Shown here piece after piece: positions 46,766 to 59,800 of a stretch of DNA of 64,000 nt (position 1 is the first letter of the stretch; every line of letters begins with the position of its first letter). The position numbers were made by a program, and so were the translations under genes. The notes below the pieces were generated by a model. It saw only the letters and a program-made list of their open reading frames with translations, was not told where the DNA came from and did no database searches. Source of the DNA: Strigamia acuminata (Eukaryota > Arthropoda > Chilopoda > Geophilomorpha > Linotaeniidae); NCBI GenBank assembly GCA_949358305.1, contig OX442315.1:16146427-16210426 (forward strand), in the 5' to 3' direction.

Positions 46766-47116
46766 ATTAAGACACATATCTAACTGACTTCAGGATTGAA
46801 TAGTAAAGAATGGTTCACACTTATTACTCCACAATCTGCTAGTGTGTGATGAATCATGTCAACCTCAATGAATTTACCTAATTTTAGCCAATATCAAATT
46901 TTTCGCTCTCACAAATGTTGTTTACAAAGTAGGTACCTATTATTGTCATTTGATTGTCCATGTACATACCAAATGTTGTCTAATAGCACTTGTGTAAAGG
47001 CAAATCCCACGTGTACACAAGATGTATTTAACATGTAGATAATGCAGTTGTAGCAATTGTATAAAAAAGGGAAGATTTGTACAACAAGCTGATAATGAAA
47101 AATGATAAGCTATCAC

Positions 47117-47537
47117 TAAGGGGTTTCAAAAATTACACGCTGAAGACGCTGAAGTGATTATGACGATTATTCTGCTGAAGCGATAATCATGTGACCTGTG
47201 TGGGCCAATCACACGAATAATCGCTTCAGCACTCCAGCGCTTTTGTATAATCGTCTAAAAGGAGTCATTAGTGCTGAAGAATGCTTAAACTACGAAAAAG
47301 AAAGTTTGTTGTAAATTATTAAATAAATAAAAATAAAAAATCAATTTAATTTAACAAAAACAAATAAATAAATAACAAAATTAAATTAAATTAAATTAAA
47401 TTAAAAAACATAAATAAAAGTCATGTGACATGCAAAATAATCACTTGGGCCTGGCGTGGGTCCTCAATAATGCAGTGATTGTGATTATTGGAACAATCAC
47501 TTCAGCGCCTTCAGCTTGTCATTTATGAAACCCCTTA
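47117..47537. mobile_element. 421-bp MITE with AGGGGTTTCA ends and TA duplication
   Basis: Left end TAAGGGGTTTCAAAAATTAC, right end on the complementary strand TAAGGGGTTTCATAAATGAC. Both arms continue into GCTGAAG.CGCTGAAGTGATT, making imperfect inverted repeats of about 45 bp, with internal smaller inverted copies of AATAATCGCTTCAGC. The tips are consistent with a TA target site. No transposase. Confidence 0.85.
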
Positions 47538-49274
47538 CTATATTCCATAAGAGCAATGTTTACAACTAATTTGTAGAGCAAAAAACTTGAAGAAATGGCA
47601 TAACGTATCTTATTATCTTATCAGTGTATTTGTTGTAAAAAATTTTCATGATCAAAACATTATCTGTACAATTTGCTCGAAGCGATAGTCTGACTGATTT
47701 TGAATTATTTGTATTCGAATTGTATACTTTCCCAATAATATATGAAATAAAAGAAAAATTTAATTACGTACAAAAATTTAAACGTTGCATTTAAAACACT
47801 TTTTGTATAGAGCTGACATTCCAGTCATGTTGCTGAAATGTGCATCGTTTATTTGTCATATCACCTCATGGGCACCTGTTATACTTAATGGGCCATTAAG
47901 TGTAACGCAGTGCTTTCGATTGGCAGAAATAACACAAAATAGAAGAGCATGTGCAACTTGTCTATATCAGCAATCGCTGTTCTTTTTCCTGGACTACAAA
48001 CCAGGAAAGACAAAGTTCATACGCACATATGATTTTTTTTAAATAGTCACACAAAAATAAATTACCCTAAAATTGTTTTTTAAATAAATGAAGAAAACTA
48101 TGATAAATAAAATTTATAAAAACTAATGTGCATTTTATACCTTAAATACTGTATACAGGAGTCAGGCTATCCCTTTAAAAACTCGTGCTCTCGCTTAACC
48201 CACATGCCAAGATAATCGACCAGCAATGAATCATTTTGCACATGACACTGAAACACAAACATTACTTATGCCTCGTTCATACCATCATACCTGAACCACT
48301 TGTATGTAGAAGTTGTGACTTTTAGAAAGCAGCATTTTTTAAATTTGTATTTTCTCGGAAAACTGAATGCCCGTGCCCGTGCATTAGACTACGCAATTGC
48401 AGCTTCGCGAGGCCACTTTCCCGATGACCCAACCTTGCATTTGCCACGAGAACTAGGAGGAACCACATAAAACACAATTGGAGGCGGGTAGCAGATGTTC
48501 TTGCCATAGAAATAGTGCCTTGATGAGTTTCCAACAGATCCACCCATCCAAGTACTGACCATAGGCCTAATTCTGCTTAACTTATTATCTACACATCAGA
48601 AACGACTTTTAAATTGCACAATTGCTCTTGTTTAGTGGCATTTAGTAATCACAAATTTGATTTCCTTTAACCGGTGATAATTTCAGAAAAATAAAGATAT
48701 TTTTGGACCGATTGAACTTGGCAGCTGCACCAAGTCAACCTTTGACTTTACGAAAACACAACCACACTATGTCAACATCAACACACAGTTTTCAAGTAAA
48801 CATCCAAAAATGGAGTCAACTTTTGTGATAAGATATCTCCAAGACGCAAATGTTTGTGCTTTTTGTGAACAGATGTAGATTTATGGTCTGTGGTTTCCTT
48901 CTCCCAGACCATTTTTGAGGCTCTATTTGTTCCCATCAATTATACATTTTAGAATTCAGGGCCCCCACAACCTCATGCAATCACATAATTACAAATTGTT
49001 AAAAAAAGGCCCCTCCTGGCTACATGATGGGCCCTTTCTACAGCCCCATCCCAGGCTCGTATTTTATTAGATATTCTACTTTTGACAGTGTTGTTTGTTG
49101 TTAACAGTAGGCATTCTATAACTATAATCTATTAAGCCTACAACAATCCACCGATATCATTGGTAAGACATGGATAGCTGTGAGGTTCTATGTTGGATGT
49201 GGACAGGGCCCTTAAAGGCCTTAATTCTGTTTGTAAGCCCTAGGAACTGTGCCTAGTTGGCCTTCTGGATAAAG

Positions 49275-49398
49275 CAGTGCTGGACTGGCCCGGCAGGATA
49301 CCGGGAATTTCCCGGTGGCCCGTCCCGTCCCGACTTTATTAATTGTGGCCCAAACATCCAGATTTCCCGGCACTAAATTTGTTCCCAGTCCAGCCCTG
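49275..49398. mobile_element. hAT-type MITE, copy 2 (124 bp)
   Basis: Tips CAGTGCTGGACTGG and CAGGGCTGGACTGGG as in copy 1. Flanks GGATAAAG (49267-49274) and GGATAGTC (49399-49406) match in 5 of 8 positions, consistent with a decayed 8-bp duplication. Confidence 0.85.
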
Positions 49399-50148
49399 GG
49401 ATAGTCCTTTTGCACTTATCCTGCAAGAACTGTGAGAGCCTATAAATCCGCCTATTTGTTTTTAGCAACATAGACTGAACCAAGTATTTTCATCAATGTA
49501 TCTCAATGCATCTCTCAACCAATCACAGTGCGTCATGAAAATAATACGTCCATGAATGTAGGCACTTCGGTTATAATAATTCTAGCCAAAATATATAAAT
49601 CCACCTGTTTCTCTGTCAGGTGTTATAATAATTCTAACCAAAATAAATATATATATATTTAAAAAATTAAAATTCTCTTATTGAATGACTGGTAATTTTT
49701 AACAAATCTTGTTGATGGTTTAATTGAATATGTAGGATATATGTGCCTGCAAGATCTCAATCATACAACCTACAAGTGTTTCTACATATGAAATTATCCA
49801 TCTGGCATTCTGTAAAATTTTAAAAATATTAAATGAATTCATCATAAAATCACCTATTTTTCACCCTCTTCCTATTTGATCTTTAAAATAAGGATGTTTA
49901 CATATCCTTCCACCTTTTTTTTGCCTTTTTCAAAGAGATTAAATATTCAGAACACACAAAACATCCGTTACATTCAACGCGTGGAAACTATTGAATCGTA
50001 AGCGAGGAAGTGCGGACAATCCACGACAATTTTCACAAAAGATGAAAGAAAAATTTCAAAACAAATTACCTCATCAATCCGAATTGAAAAATGAAAAAAT
50101 TCAAATTTAGTTTTCGAAATCAAAATTTAAATCATTTTATTTCCTTAC

Positions 50149-50233
50149 CGTTTCCAGTCTCATCATCAATTTGGATTAAGTTTTCCGTGTCAGAAGCGTC
50201 AAAAGTCTGGTACGACTGAGCCGGAGAAAACAT
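50149..50233 (-). CDS. SLC26-like: SLC26 alternative first exon B (28 codons)
   Basis: ATG at 50231-50233 opens MFSPAQSYQTFDASDTENLI and ends IQIDDETGN at a good donor (AAACG/gtaagg) in phase 1. That is the same phase as the proximal first exon and the phase needed by exon 2 ([12 protein letters not shown]). No other minus-strand gene lies between here and SLC26 exon 2, so I assign it as an alternative promoter exon. The peptide is acidic and Ser/Thr-rich, as expected for a cytosolic SLC26 N-terminus. Confidence 0.6.
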
Positions 50234-51113
50234 GCTCGAGTTTGAGGCAGCGACGAACGAAGTAGAGTGGAAAATTAATTTGAAAAGAAAGCTTGATAAG
50301 CATTGGACTAAAAAGTCAGGTCAAGTGTCATTGAACAGTGTTATTGGCTAGATAAACGAGTGAAATTTTCCAACATTTGAACAGATAATCATCACATTCT
50401 CTTTCAGTTCGAATTTCACTCATCCCACCTTTTCCATACACCCAACATCAAATCTGCTGCACATCGTGCAAACGGTCAACGGTTTATAATCACTCCGAAT
50501 GAAACGTGTAATTTGCAAAACAACACATTTCTATTTCTATATCCAGTTGAAATATTTTCGTAATTAACTCACCCTTCTTTATATATATATAAACTTTTCA
50601 AAAATACTTGAATTTTTTCATTTTTTGGTTGATCAAACTCGAGAAATTTCATACCAAGTCCATTTTTTGTGTTTTTCTTTCTTTCTTTTTTAATTCTTAT
50701 TATTATTTTTTTTTCTTCAAAATTACAGACAAGTGAATCGTAGCTGATTTTAAGGGTCAGTGGACTTTTAAAGAAAATGAACTCACGTGACAGAAGAAAA
50801 AAAACGGATTACGGTTAACTTGCTTATCGATAAATAAATAAATAAAAAAATTGAGATAAATTTGCCCATAGTGAATATTGCACAACTTAATCAAATTCTG
50901 AATCATTCATTAACTCATTCCAAACCACCCAAAACAAACCAAAAAAAAAAAAATTAAAAAACCAAAATAAATCCCCAAAAACGTTCAAAATCACTTAAAT
51001 TCCCCACAAAATGCGCATTAAATCCACAAAATCTTAACCAAACCACCAAAAACCAAGCAAAATCAATCAAATTTCCTAATTAAAATTATTATTTTTCAGA
51101 TTAAACTTCTTAC

Positions 51114-51150
51114 CGGTCGCTGGCGGGATGTTGTGGTTGTTATTTGTCAT
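51114..51150 (-). CDS. SLC26-like: SLC26 alternative first exon C (12 codons)
   Basis: ATG at 51148-51150 gives MTNNNHNIPPAT and stops at a good donor (GACCG/gtaaga) in phase 1, compatible with SLC26 exon 2. The neighbouring upstream DNA (51155-51500) is GC-richer and promoter-like. Confidence 0.55.
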
Positions 51151-52000
51151 GGTATACTTGTGTACGACTACGCGAAACGTCTTTGCAGTTGTCCTCGACA
51201 CTTTTATCAATTTGCGCGTGCACTAGGCATGAACTTGGCCTATTGCTTCAACTAGTGACGAGAACGAAAGGCGGCAGCCCACTTTTCTTATCAGCCAATG
51301 TTGGCCTACCATTTGCCTATGCAATTCCGTAGCCGTGGGCTCATTTTCGAGCTGGACCGGACATACGGGCTCGCGATTTGCATTCAAACATTTATTTCAA
51401 TAGTCGAGGAAGCACATTTCACTTCACTATTCGAATAAACTGAAAAATGTTGCGAATTGCACATTGCACCGTCAGCTGACGCAGGCCGCACGCAAATTTA
51501 CTAAAGCGTGCCAATTGTTGGCTTGCGGTTGCGCATTGGTCTTGACCGGTTCGTCGACGCATTAAATCAGAGTGTAGACAATTTATTTGTTATTTCTTAC
51601 CGGTTTGTCGAGTTTAATTTGATAGTTCACATTTGGATTTCAACAGGGAAGCGCTTTTGTTGGAAGCGAGGGACATCTAGCGGCCGATTGGGGAATTTGA
51701 TTATATTTTTATCCGCCCGGTCGAAGATCGAAGATGACTTCTGGCGGGAGGAGTTTTTGGAAAAATTGAATTTATTTATAGTTTTTTGTATGCAAATTTT
51801 TCTTTTGTTTTATTTGGTATTTGCATTTCCGTTATTTATTGATAAGATTGTGTAATTTTTTTAAAAAAATAAAATTTCTTTGTTTAAGTTGAATAAATTA
51901 AAATAATATTTATAGTGGTCATTGGTTTGATTCATTTAAAAAGAAAAAAGCAATTAAATCGAGATCCGCATTCTAAAAATACATTTGAATTCGAATTTAC

Positions 52001-52103
52001 CTAAATTGTTGAACATAAGCTGCATGGAGTCGAGTAGTGGTATCTCCTGCACTGTTACAGACTGAAATGGAAGAGAATATCGTCTTCCAGCCATTTTAAT
52101 CAT
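52001..52103 (-). CDS. SLC26-like: SLC26 alternative first exon D (34 codons)
   Basis: ATG at 52101-52103 opens MIKMAGRRYSLPFQSVTVQE and runs to MQLMFNNL. It ends at a donor (TTTAG/gtaaat) in phase 1, again matching SLC26 exon 2. This is the most distal candidate, about 9.3 kb upstream of exon 2 and close to the divergent VGLL4 promoter. Confidence 0.5.
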
Positions 52104-53299
52104 TGGTGTTCGATGGAGTTTTGTTCCGCCTTACATTCCGGCTGAGGCAATATTGGATCGCAGTTCAACTTGTTAAACGCTTTTTTATATAAACGTCCAA
52201 TTAAAAATTGGCGAAAATCCAATATTTTATGTCGGTTGGAGTTAAAAAACCATTCGGCGTGAATATATACACACAAACCGGAATTCATTCTTTGTAAATT
52301 TTATTTTATGTGTCGGCGGAATTTTATAGGTACTTGAACCTGTGGTATGGGAAAAATTTAGTTTTGCTTGACACAAATGTTGGATAGAAAAAAAATAAAT
52401 TGAAATACAGTGTTAAAAATTGATTTACTTTCACTGTTTTATTTTTTAATTTTTATTTTTTATTTCTTTTTAATTGCAGTTTTAAATAAATAAAAACGTT
52501 TCAGGCTTCGTTTATTTATTTTGTTATTGGTGCTGCCACGCGGCGGCAAAAATTAGAGACTCGAATGATCGCACAAAATGCCAAAAATACAAGAAATTTT
52601 TAAATCACTAAAAAAAAATATTAATTAAACAAATAAATAAAATACACAAAAGTAATTTTTTGTTTAAATAAACTAAAAAAAAAAAATTAAAAAAATCTAA
52701 ATTCCAAGATAAAAGAGTTCAAAATCTGGAATTTTTATTCCAAAAAAAAATCACAATCGAGATTTCTTAACAAATTTTTTTGTTTTTTAATCCAACCAAA
52801 GAAATATGAACGAGGCCTTGAAGATTAGGAAGTTGTTTCCTTCTTGTCTTGTAAAGCACCCAAAGCGAAATTCCAAGCATTCATTATATTCCTCCACACT
52901 ACACCAACCAATCACAGCCATCTCCCTCGTCACGTGATTTGTGAATTTCCCACATTCCTAGCGTACTTAATTGATTGCTCATGGGTTAAACGATGCGCGC
53001 TGCTCTATAGTGCGAATTCTACCCATTTTCCTTGCCCGCAACGTACAATTTACAACGTAAAACCGTACAAACATCCTCGCACAACTCCACAATCCCAAGG
53101 TGAGTGAATTTCGCCTCGATCCGGCCGCGGATTGGGATCGATCAGCTGCGCATTTTCCCTCTCGTGACATTCGACTAAATGTGTTTTTGACACTTGTTTG
53201 CGAACGAACGAAGGAAAAAACACGGAGAAATTTTTTTTGTTTAATCAATTCGTGTGCTTATTTCAATTTTCTACGCTGCAGGTTTAAATGGTGTGAAAA
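52104..53299. promoter_or_regulatory. Divergent region, SLC26 distal exon / VGLL4, with VGLL4 5' UTR exon
   Basis: AT-rich to about 52840. The part from 52900 to 53099 is GC-richer and ends at a consensus donor (CCCAAG/gtgagt, exon end 53099), joined to the acceptor before 53282. It is read as the VGLL4 promoter and non-coding first exon. No other gene is evident. Confidence 0.55.
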
Positions 53300-56200
53300 A
53301 TGGAAACGGAAACTCCACTCGATGTTCTGTCGCGAGCCGCTTCGCTTCTCGATAGTCAAGTTATGCCGTGCACGATCGGTAAGGAAATCCATACAAATAT
53401 TTATTTTTATCATCGTTTAGTGTATTTTGTGTGTTTATTACGTTGGAATTCGGCTCGGATGGTTTGGTTTCATTGAAATTGGGCGCAGATTCAGCGGTAA
53501 GGGCAGGCCTAATGTAAACAAGTGTTTATGGGTATGAAATAATTTATTATAGCGAAAGACCGACACCTCTTTATGTATATTTAATGCGTGGGAATGTGTG
53601 GTTTTGTCACTAGAGGGTTTAGTTTGTTTGGAAATGGCGTAAACAATAGTGCTTTATTTAGTCGCTAGTGGGTGGTTGCGTTTTACGTAATTTCGTGTTG
53701 AAAATGAACCCAAATTTAGTCAGAAAATTGTTGTTTCAGTCGGTTTTTATTCGTGAAATTGACCTAGATTTTTTTGTTGTTGTTTTAAATATTTTTTCAT
53801 CCATTTTTACAACAACCAACCCTTCGACCAATAAAAGAAGAGAGAAAAAAAGGAAGGTCTAGTGAGGTCACTAGACAGGAGAGGGAAGAGAAAAGCGACG
53901 AAGGGAGAGGCTTTTTTTTCATTTTCTTCTATTTTTTTTAATATCTCAATGCCCTAACACTAGAAAAACATCTTATAAACCCTCAAAACAACAATAAAAA
54001 CAATAAAAATATTTAAAAAACGATATTAAAAGCTCAAAAACTGAAAAAAAAACGAAGAAAACAAACCAAACCTTTTGTTTTCCTTCGTAATGATGAGACT
54101 GGATAATAAGTGTTGATTGTCTTGCGTAATTATTTCGGCTCCTGTTTCGAGGCTAGTGAATAAAGTTAGATGATGTCATTTCGCTGTGCAAGAATTGTTT
54201 GCGAATGCGAATCTCCGTAGATTCGTATCCAGTATTGCGCGATGCCCGTTTTCCAGTGAAGTAGAGTGGCTATTATAGTAAAACTAGATATGCCGGGGAA
54301 TATTTCATTGAGTCGGAAACTCGCATTCATCTTTTGTTAACAAGTACGACTCGAGACAGGTGTGTCCGTGAGAAACACCTTTGCAACCTCCCACCACCTG
54401 CCTCGAGTCCCCTTTTCTCGTCTGCTCTCCTTCTTTATTCACGAGTTTAAAACTTGAGCCGACTGCTTGGGTTTTAAACAGCTGTGGGTGACATGAGAGT
54501 GAAGGGAATCGCTATAGCACGACATAAGGTTTGGCAACCATGGTCAGCAACAGGTAGTATATATTGTTTAGTTTTTGTTTGTTTAATTATTTCGTCGTTA
54601 GGGGGGAATGGAAAATGAGTTGAAATGTATCGAAATATATTGAAATTAAGAATTTTTTTGGTTGGAAATGGTTGATTTGGTGTTGGGTCTTTGTTTTGGT
54701 GGGGATTTTTCATTTTGGTTACGGGTTTGATGTGAAATCCGTTAAATTCCAGTGGATTCCATTCATAGTTGAGAGGAGAGGACAAGCCTTAAGTATTTAG
54801 TCGGGCTTGATGTTGTGAAATGTTCTTTGTTGTCATTCGCATAACTTGACAATGGAATGAAATTCTTTAGAAAAATAAATAAAGTGAATGAAATGAATGA
54901 AATGTAGAAAATTAGTTTTTTTTTCAATTTGTCAATGGGGTTGTTAAGCTTTTCAAACTGAATATTTAACTCGGAATGTGTGGGAATTTAAATTTTTATC
55001 CGGAATGTGAAGGAATTAAAATTTTTATTCCGAATCTGAGGGAATTTAACCCGGATCCGGATCACTGCTTGGGTCATCTTCTTTTATTTAAATTTTAATC
55101 AAATTTTTCTTAAAAATTCGCGATTTTCGATTATCGATTTTTAATTTTAATTTTTAATTTTTTTTAAATTTTTTAAAATTGTAGTTGCGGATCAAGATAA
55201 AGTGAACACGTCAAGCGTACATGATTTGCCGAGACGTGGTGTGAAATCTAGACGTAAAGAGAGACGTGATCTGGAATATTCTTCGAGTAAACTCAGATCA
55301 AGACGTAGTGCGGGCACACAAACTAAGTAATTCGAATTTTTTAAAATATTTTTTGTTGTTGATGATGATTAATTTTGTTTTGTTGTTGTTTTTCAGGTCA
55401 GTTTGTTTAATGCAAGAAACAAACGATCCGGAAACAGAAGAGGACTCGATGAGTTCAAGCGAGGTAGCGGAGTGTGAAAGCAATTCGGAGGAAGATAATT
55501 GTGATTCACCGCTGGATATGACGACGACAAATAGGAACTCGACGTCCCCTAACTCGAATTGTGATTTGAATAGAAGGAACAGTGCAATTAGTTCGTCACA
55601 ATTTGTGATGGAACAGCAGAGACCTAGCGTGATTACCTGCACTTCGGCGTTAATGCAGCGAAAGAAGGGGATTTCGTCCGAGATTTCGAGGAATTCAAAG
55701 AAATCTGGTGATGTTAAACACGGACATCGGCGTGAAGTTCTCTCTGGTAAGTTGTCATTTTAGTTTGAGTGAAATTCCTTTATCTAATTAAATGTTTAAT
55801 TATAGGAATGTGTGATCCAGTCATAGATGAACATTTCAGGCGTTCTTTGGGTAAAGATTACCCGGAAATGTTTTCAGGCACCCAGGTTACTAATACAGTA
55901 ACGGAGTCTGGTTTATCAGGTGATTTGTTTATTTATTTCACAGGGGGAGTAAATAATAGTGCACATATTTGCATCGAAATGCAGTTTTGCACATAAAAAA
56001 TACACATTTTTGTTCATAAAATGTAGTTTGGGTCGGAAATAATATATTTGAGCTCCGAAAAAGTATATTTTGTGCATAAAAATGTAGCTTTGGTCTAAAA
56101 ATATGAATTTTTATACGGAAAAAGTGTATTTGTATGCGTAAAATGTATTTTGGGTCTAAAAGTATCCATTTTAGCACGTATAATTGTCTTTTTCATGCGT

Positions 56201-56451
56201 AAAAATTTTAAAAATTTCAATGCTGAGGTGCAGAAAGTGCTTTGATTTCGCATAAAATTAATGAAAAATTTTATTTTTCAGTGGATGATCATTTTGCCAA
56301 AGCACTAGGCGAAACATGGCTTCGTCTCCAAGAAAAAGGAAAATCTTCAACCACTTCATCTTCAACCTCTTCCAGACTGACGTCATCAGCATCAAGCACA
56401 ACAATTCAGAAGTCACACGGTGTACTAAGTACACAGAAGTCGCTCGCTTAA
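53300..56451 (+). CDS. VGLL4: Vestigial-like 4 transcription cofactor (TEAD-binding), 284 aa
   Basis: Exons: 53300-53378, 55185-55326, 55397-55746, 55806-55919, 56282-56451, in phase. The start METETPLDVLSRAASLLDSQ parallels the human METPLDVLSRAASL. The middle has QQRPSVITCTSA (human NRPSVITCASA). Two Tondu motifs follow: CDPVIDEHFRRSLG (around residue 200) and VDDHFAKALGETW (from residue 229). Tandem TDU motifs compete with YAP/Yorkie for TEAD/Scalloped, so VGLL4 restrains Hippo-pathway transcription. The protein is nuclear, with basic runs (RRGVKSRRKERR) in exon 2. The length is near the human 290. A non-coding first exon ends at 53099. Intron 1 (1.8 kb) is the longest outside SLC26 and may hold regulatory DNA, including two CTCF-like motifs near 53.6 kb. 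Confidence 0.96.
55960..56220. repeat. Degenerate minisatellite in VGLL4 intron 4
   Basis: Units of about 22-30 bp based on cataaaaatgtagtttgggtc, about eight copies with strong drift. Confidence 0.75.
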
Positions 56452-56818
56452 TATTTTCGATAATCGAAATGCAGTCACTTTTTTTTAATTAATGCAAAAA
56501 ATCATTCCTTACACCTATTTAAAAATCTACAATTTTAAAAATGTTGTCTATAATAAACATTTGTGATTATTATTATTATTATTTTCTACTATTTCCATCT
56601 CTCTTGTTCTGTACCTGATGTTTACATTTTTCAGTCCCTAATTGTATCAAACGAAATTAAAGTGTACATTTTGTTTTTTTATAAAAAAAAATGAAAAAGA
56701 AAAATAAGAATTTCTTTTAAATTAAACTCATTTGCACGGTAGGAATGGTTCGTTTGGCACTGCAATTGTGTAACAATTTCGTGATTGTATTTTTCCAATT
56801 TTTTTCTTTTCCGTCTTC

Positions 56819-59800
56819 TCAATCGCTCAGTTCCCACACCTGTAATTATAAAGTTGAATTTTTTGTCTGTTTTTATATTTATATTGATTAATTAGTTCAA
56901 TTTTTTTAAATTTAATTACCTCAGCTGTTTGTGTTTCGTCATGTAATTCTGTTAATCCAGTCAAATCTTCTAGGACTGATGGCTGATTAAAAACTTTAAG
57001 CAAAAAGTCGAATCCTTCTGATTTATATTTATCGAGAACCTTGGATTAAAAATAAATTAAAACTTGTGATAGTTTATAGGGATGTGTTGAACTAACTTCG
57101 TCGGAACAAGCTGTGCATTTGTCAAAGGCTTGACTGGCGGGAAGAATGTGACAGAACTGCGAAAGGAATCCGCGGATTTGATGCGGAACGACGCCGAGTA
57201 TCGTTGACTGATCGGTGAACACGCTGTCCTCACGAGCTGAAGTCAATGCTGGGATGTTCCCCCTGTTGGAATCGGGAGTGAAAATTAATTAAAATGTGCT
57301 TGATTGACGCGAAATCGATAAATGACATGCCCGCATGGCTGATGAACGACGCTGACCATCAATTCGACTGCCAAAGCAGCTGCTAACATTGAAACTCCAG
57401 GTCGAGTGACCGTGCATTGCTGATCGAGTGTCCGATCCCGAGTGCTCTGCGTGAAAATTGTGCGTTTAAAAATTTGAAGAAATTATGTGCGAAATTGTAT
57501 TTTTACATGGTAAAGCTTTTGCAGAAAAAATGCATTTTTATCACCAAAAATGCTCTTATTTTGCACAAAATACACTTTTTGGGCACAATAATGTACATTT
57601 TATCAGAAAAATATACTTTTTTGGCACTTTTCATCAGAAAAATGCACTGTTTTGGCACTTCTCATTACAAAAATGCACTGTTTTGGCACTTTTCATCACA
57701 AAAATGCACCTTTTTATACAACAGTGAACTTATTTTGCACAGAAATGCATTTTTGCCACGCTAGAATAAAATTTAATTTAAATAAACTTGCATCTCCTGG
57801 CGCAACAACATCATTGCAATAATAACATCCTAATTGATTCCCAGGAATACAGTTCTGCACGCTAGGATCGAACGGTTTCGCCGCACTTTCCGACGACTTC
57901 AAACCGTGCCGTAAAACAAGGTAAGTGTCGAATCCAAGAGCAGCATTTATCACCAACTGAAATATTAAATCCATAATTTACACGACAATACAAATTTAAT
58001 TCCAATGCAATTACTTTGCTTTTCGCAGCTGCAATTACAGTGGGCAGCCAACGGGATTCGCGAGTATCCATCAACAGGAATATCACATCGTGCGACTCTA
58101 TAAGTTCTTCCAATTTGGCAACATCTTGACGTATTTGTTCCATCGCTACAAAAATAATAAATTTAAGTTTAAAAAATTAATTAATTTTCTCTCACAAGCA
58201 TGTATTACACAATTCATCGACCAAATGTCCCGGCATTGGTATCGAAAGTGTTAAACCCGTAGAGTTCTTTAATAAAAACAAATTTTTAAATTTTTATATT
58301 TTTAAAATGACAAAATTTGGCGAAATTTGACGAGTTTTCGAATTACCACTCCTGGAAAAATCTCTCTCAGAGAGGCAGCGGCCGTTTCCGCCTTTGGTTT
58401 GCCTCCGTGCAAGCAGTCGTCGAATTTGAACAGCGTTTGACGGACCGGGTTGGAGTAAGAAACTTTCCCATTGTCGACTAGCGTGATGGTACGGACACCC
58501 CACGCCATCAGAGACCGAGCAACATTGCAGCCTAAAGTGCCCGATCCGAGGAGCAAACATTTGGTTCGCGTGATTTTGTCTAAATCGAGATCCGGGACGA
58601 GCCGCCATTTCATGAGTTTTAAATTCAAGTCGACTGATGATTCCGACAATCTTAAAATTAGACAAAAATATTAATTAATGTTTGAATTTGATAAATTTTT
58701 CCTAAATTTTGTACTTTACGGGATCCATTATTGAGCTGAGGTTCATCTTCCGCGGACCCATTTTCTGTCTTTCGTTCTTCTCCCAACCGACGCAATTTGG
58801 TACCTCGACTGTTTAATATTTTTAAATTTGAATTATTTCTAATTTTTAAATTATTTTGTTTTTACTATTTTTCTCGTCATTCACATCCAACTCGATCGAC
58901 AAAACTAAACTGTGGGAAATTGATCGTTTGCCATCTTGGATTCGGTCTCGTAAGCACAAAATGTCGAATTTTCTCGTTAATTTCGACCAACGTGAAGCAG
59001 CCAGGACCAATAGGTTGCGTAGCGGCCATCCTGGATTCGTATCTAATGTACTGGGATCGGAAAAAACTAAATAAACCTAGAAAATATACACAAAAATAAA
59101 TTTTGTCTTTTTATTTTATTTTATTATATTTTTATTTTTAATTTCTTATACTTTTCCAGGTTTGGAGTAGAGAGATGAAAATTCGTTAATTAAATGGAGA
59201 GAAATTTGATCATCCAAAATGTGCAATAAAAAGTATTCTTTGCTCATTTTTGTGTTGTCCAGTGCTTTTTCTAATTCTTCGGTCTGGTAAAAAAAGAAAG
59301 AAATGAAAATTTAATCGAATTTGAAACGTGATAAAACATACTTTGTCATTTAAACAACTTTTGCTCAATATCACAGGTTTTTCCAATAAATGAGCGTTTT
59401 CAGGATAAGATAAAGCTGGAAAACCAAACCAATAATAATAATGATATTTCTTCATATCCTTAAAAAGAAAAATAATATTAATTAGCCGTAATACCGTATA
59501 TTTTTATTTTATTTTTTTAAAAACTTACAGCAAATACTAAAAGAATAAACTCAAGCAGACAAGTCGGGTCATCTTCAGCTGCTCCGCTTTGAATTTCATT
59601 CCAAATCTAAAAATAAAGTTTAAATTTAATTAATTTTCGAGATGGAAAATCCCCTTTCATAAGGTTTATTCTGGGCAATGTAAATAAATTAATAAATGAA
59701 TGAAAATAACGACAAATTCACTTTATTTCTCAACTTGCTTTTTCTCCTGTTGCCGATATTAGCGCCGACTTATCGCATGTTTTGAAGTCTTCTAATGTAT

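Larger units (their letters stand above)
43349..50148. other. Long 5' region / first introns of SLC26, transposon-rich
   Basis: A 6.8-kb region with no convincing protein gene other than SLC26 exons. It holds most of the mobile elements of the window (43668, 44664, 45035, 45817, 46686, 47117, 49275). If the distal first exons are used, this is spliced out as intron. A frame at 48322-48543 on the minus strand resembles a signal peptide (RTSATRLQLCFMWFLLVLVA) but has no supported splice partners. Confidence 0.5.

Noticed and set aside
48322-48543. Minus-strand frame with a signal-peptide-like start (RTSATRLQLCFMWFLLVLVA)
   Set aside because: No phase-matched exons or family match; another frame over the same DNA looks equally open. 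Kept only as a remark in the regional entry.
51508-51855. 115-codon plus-strand open frame
   Set aside because: It begins at a non-ATG codon, has no domain resemblance and lies in promoter-like DNA of the SLC26 alternative exons.
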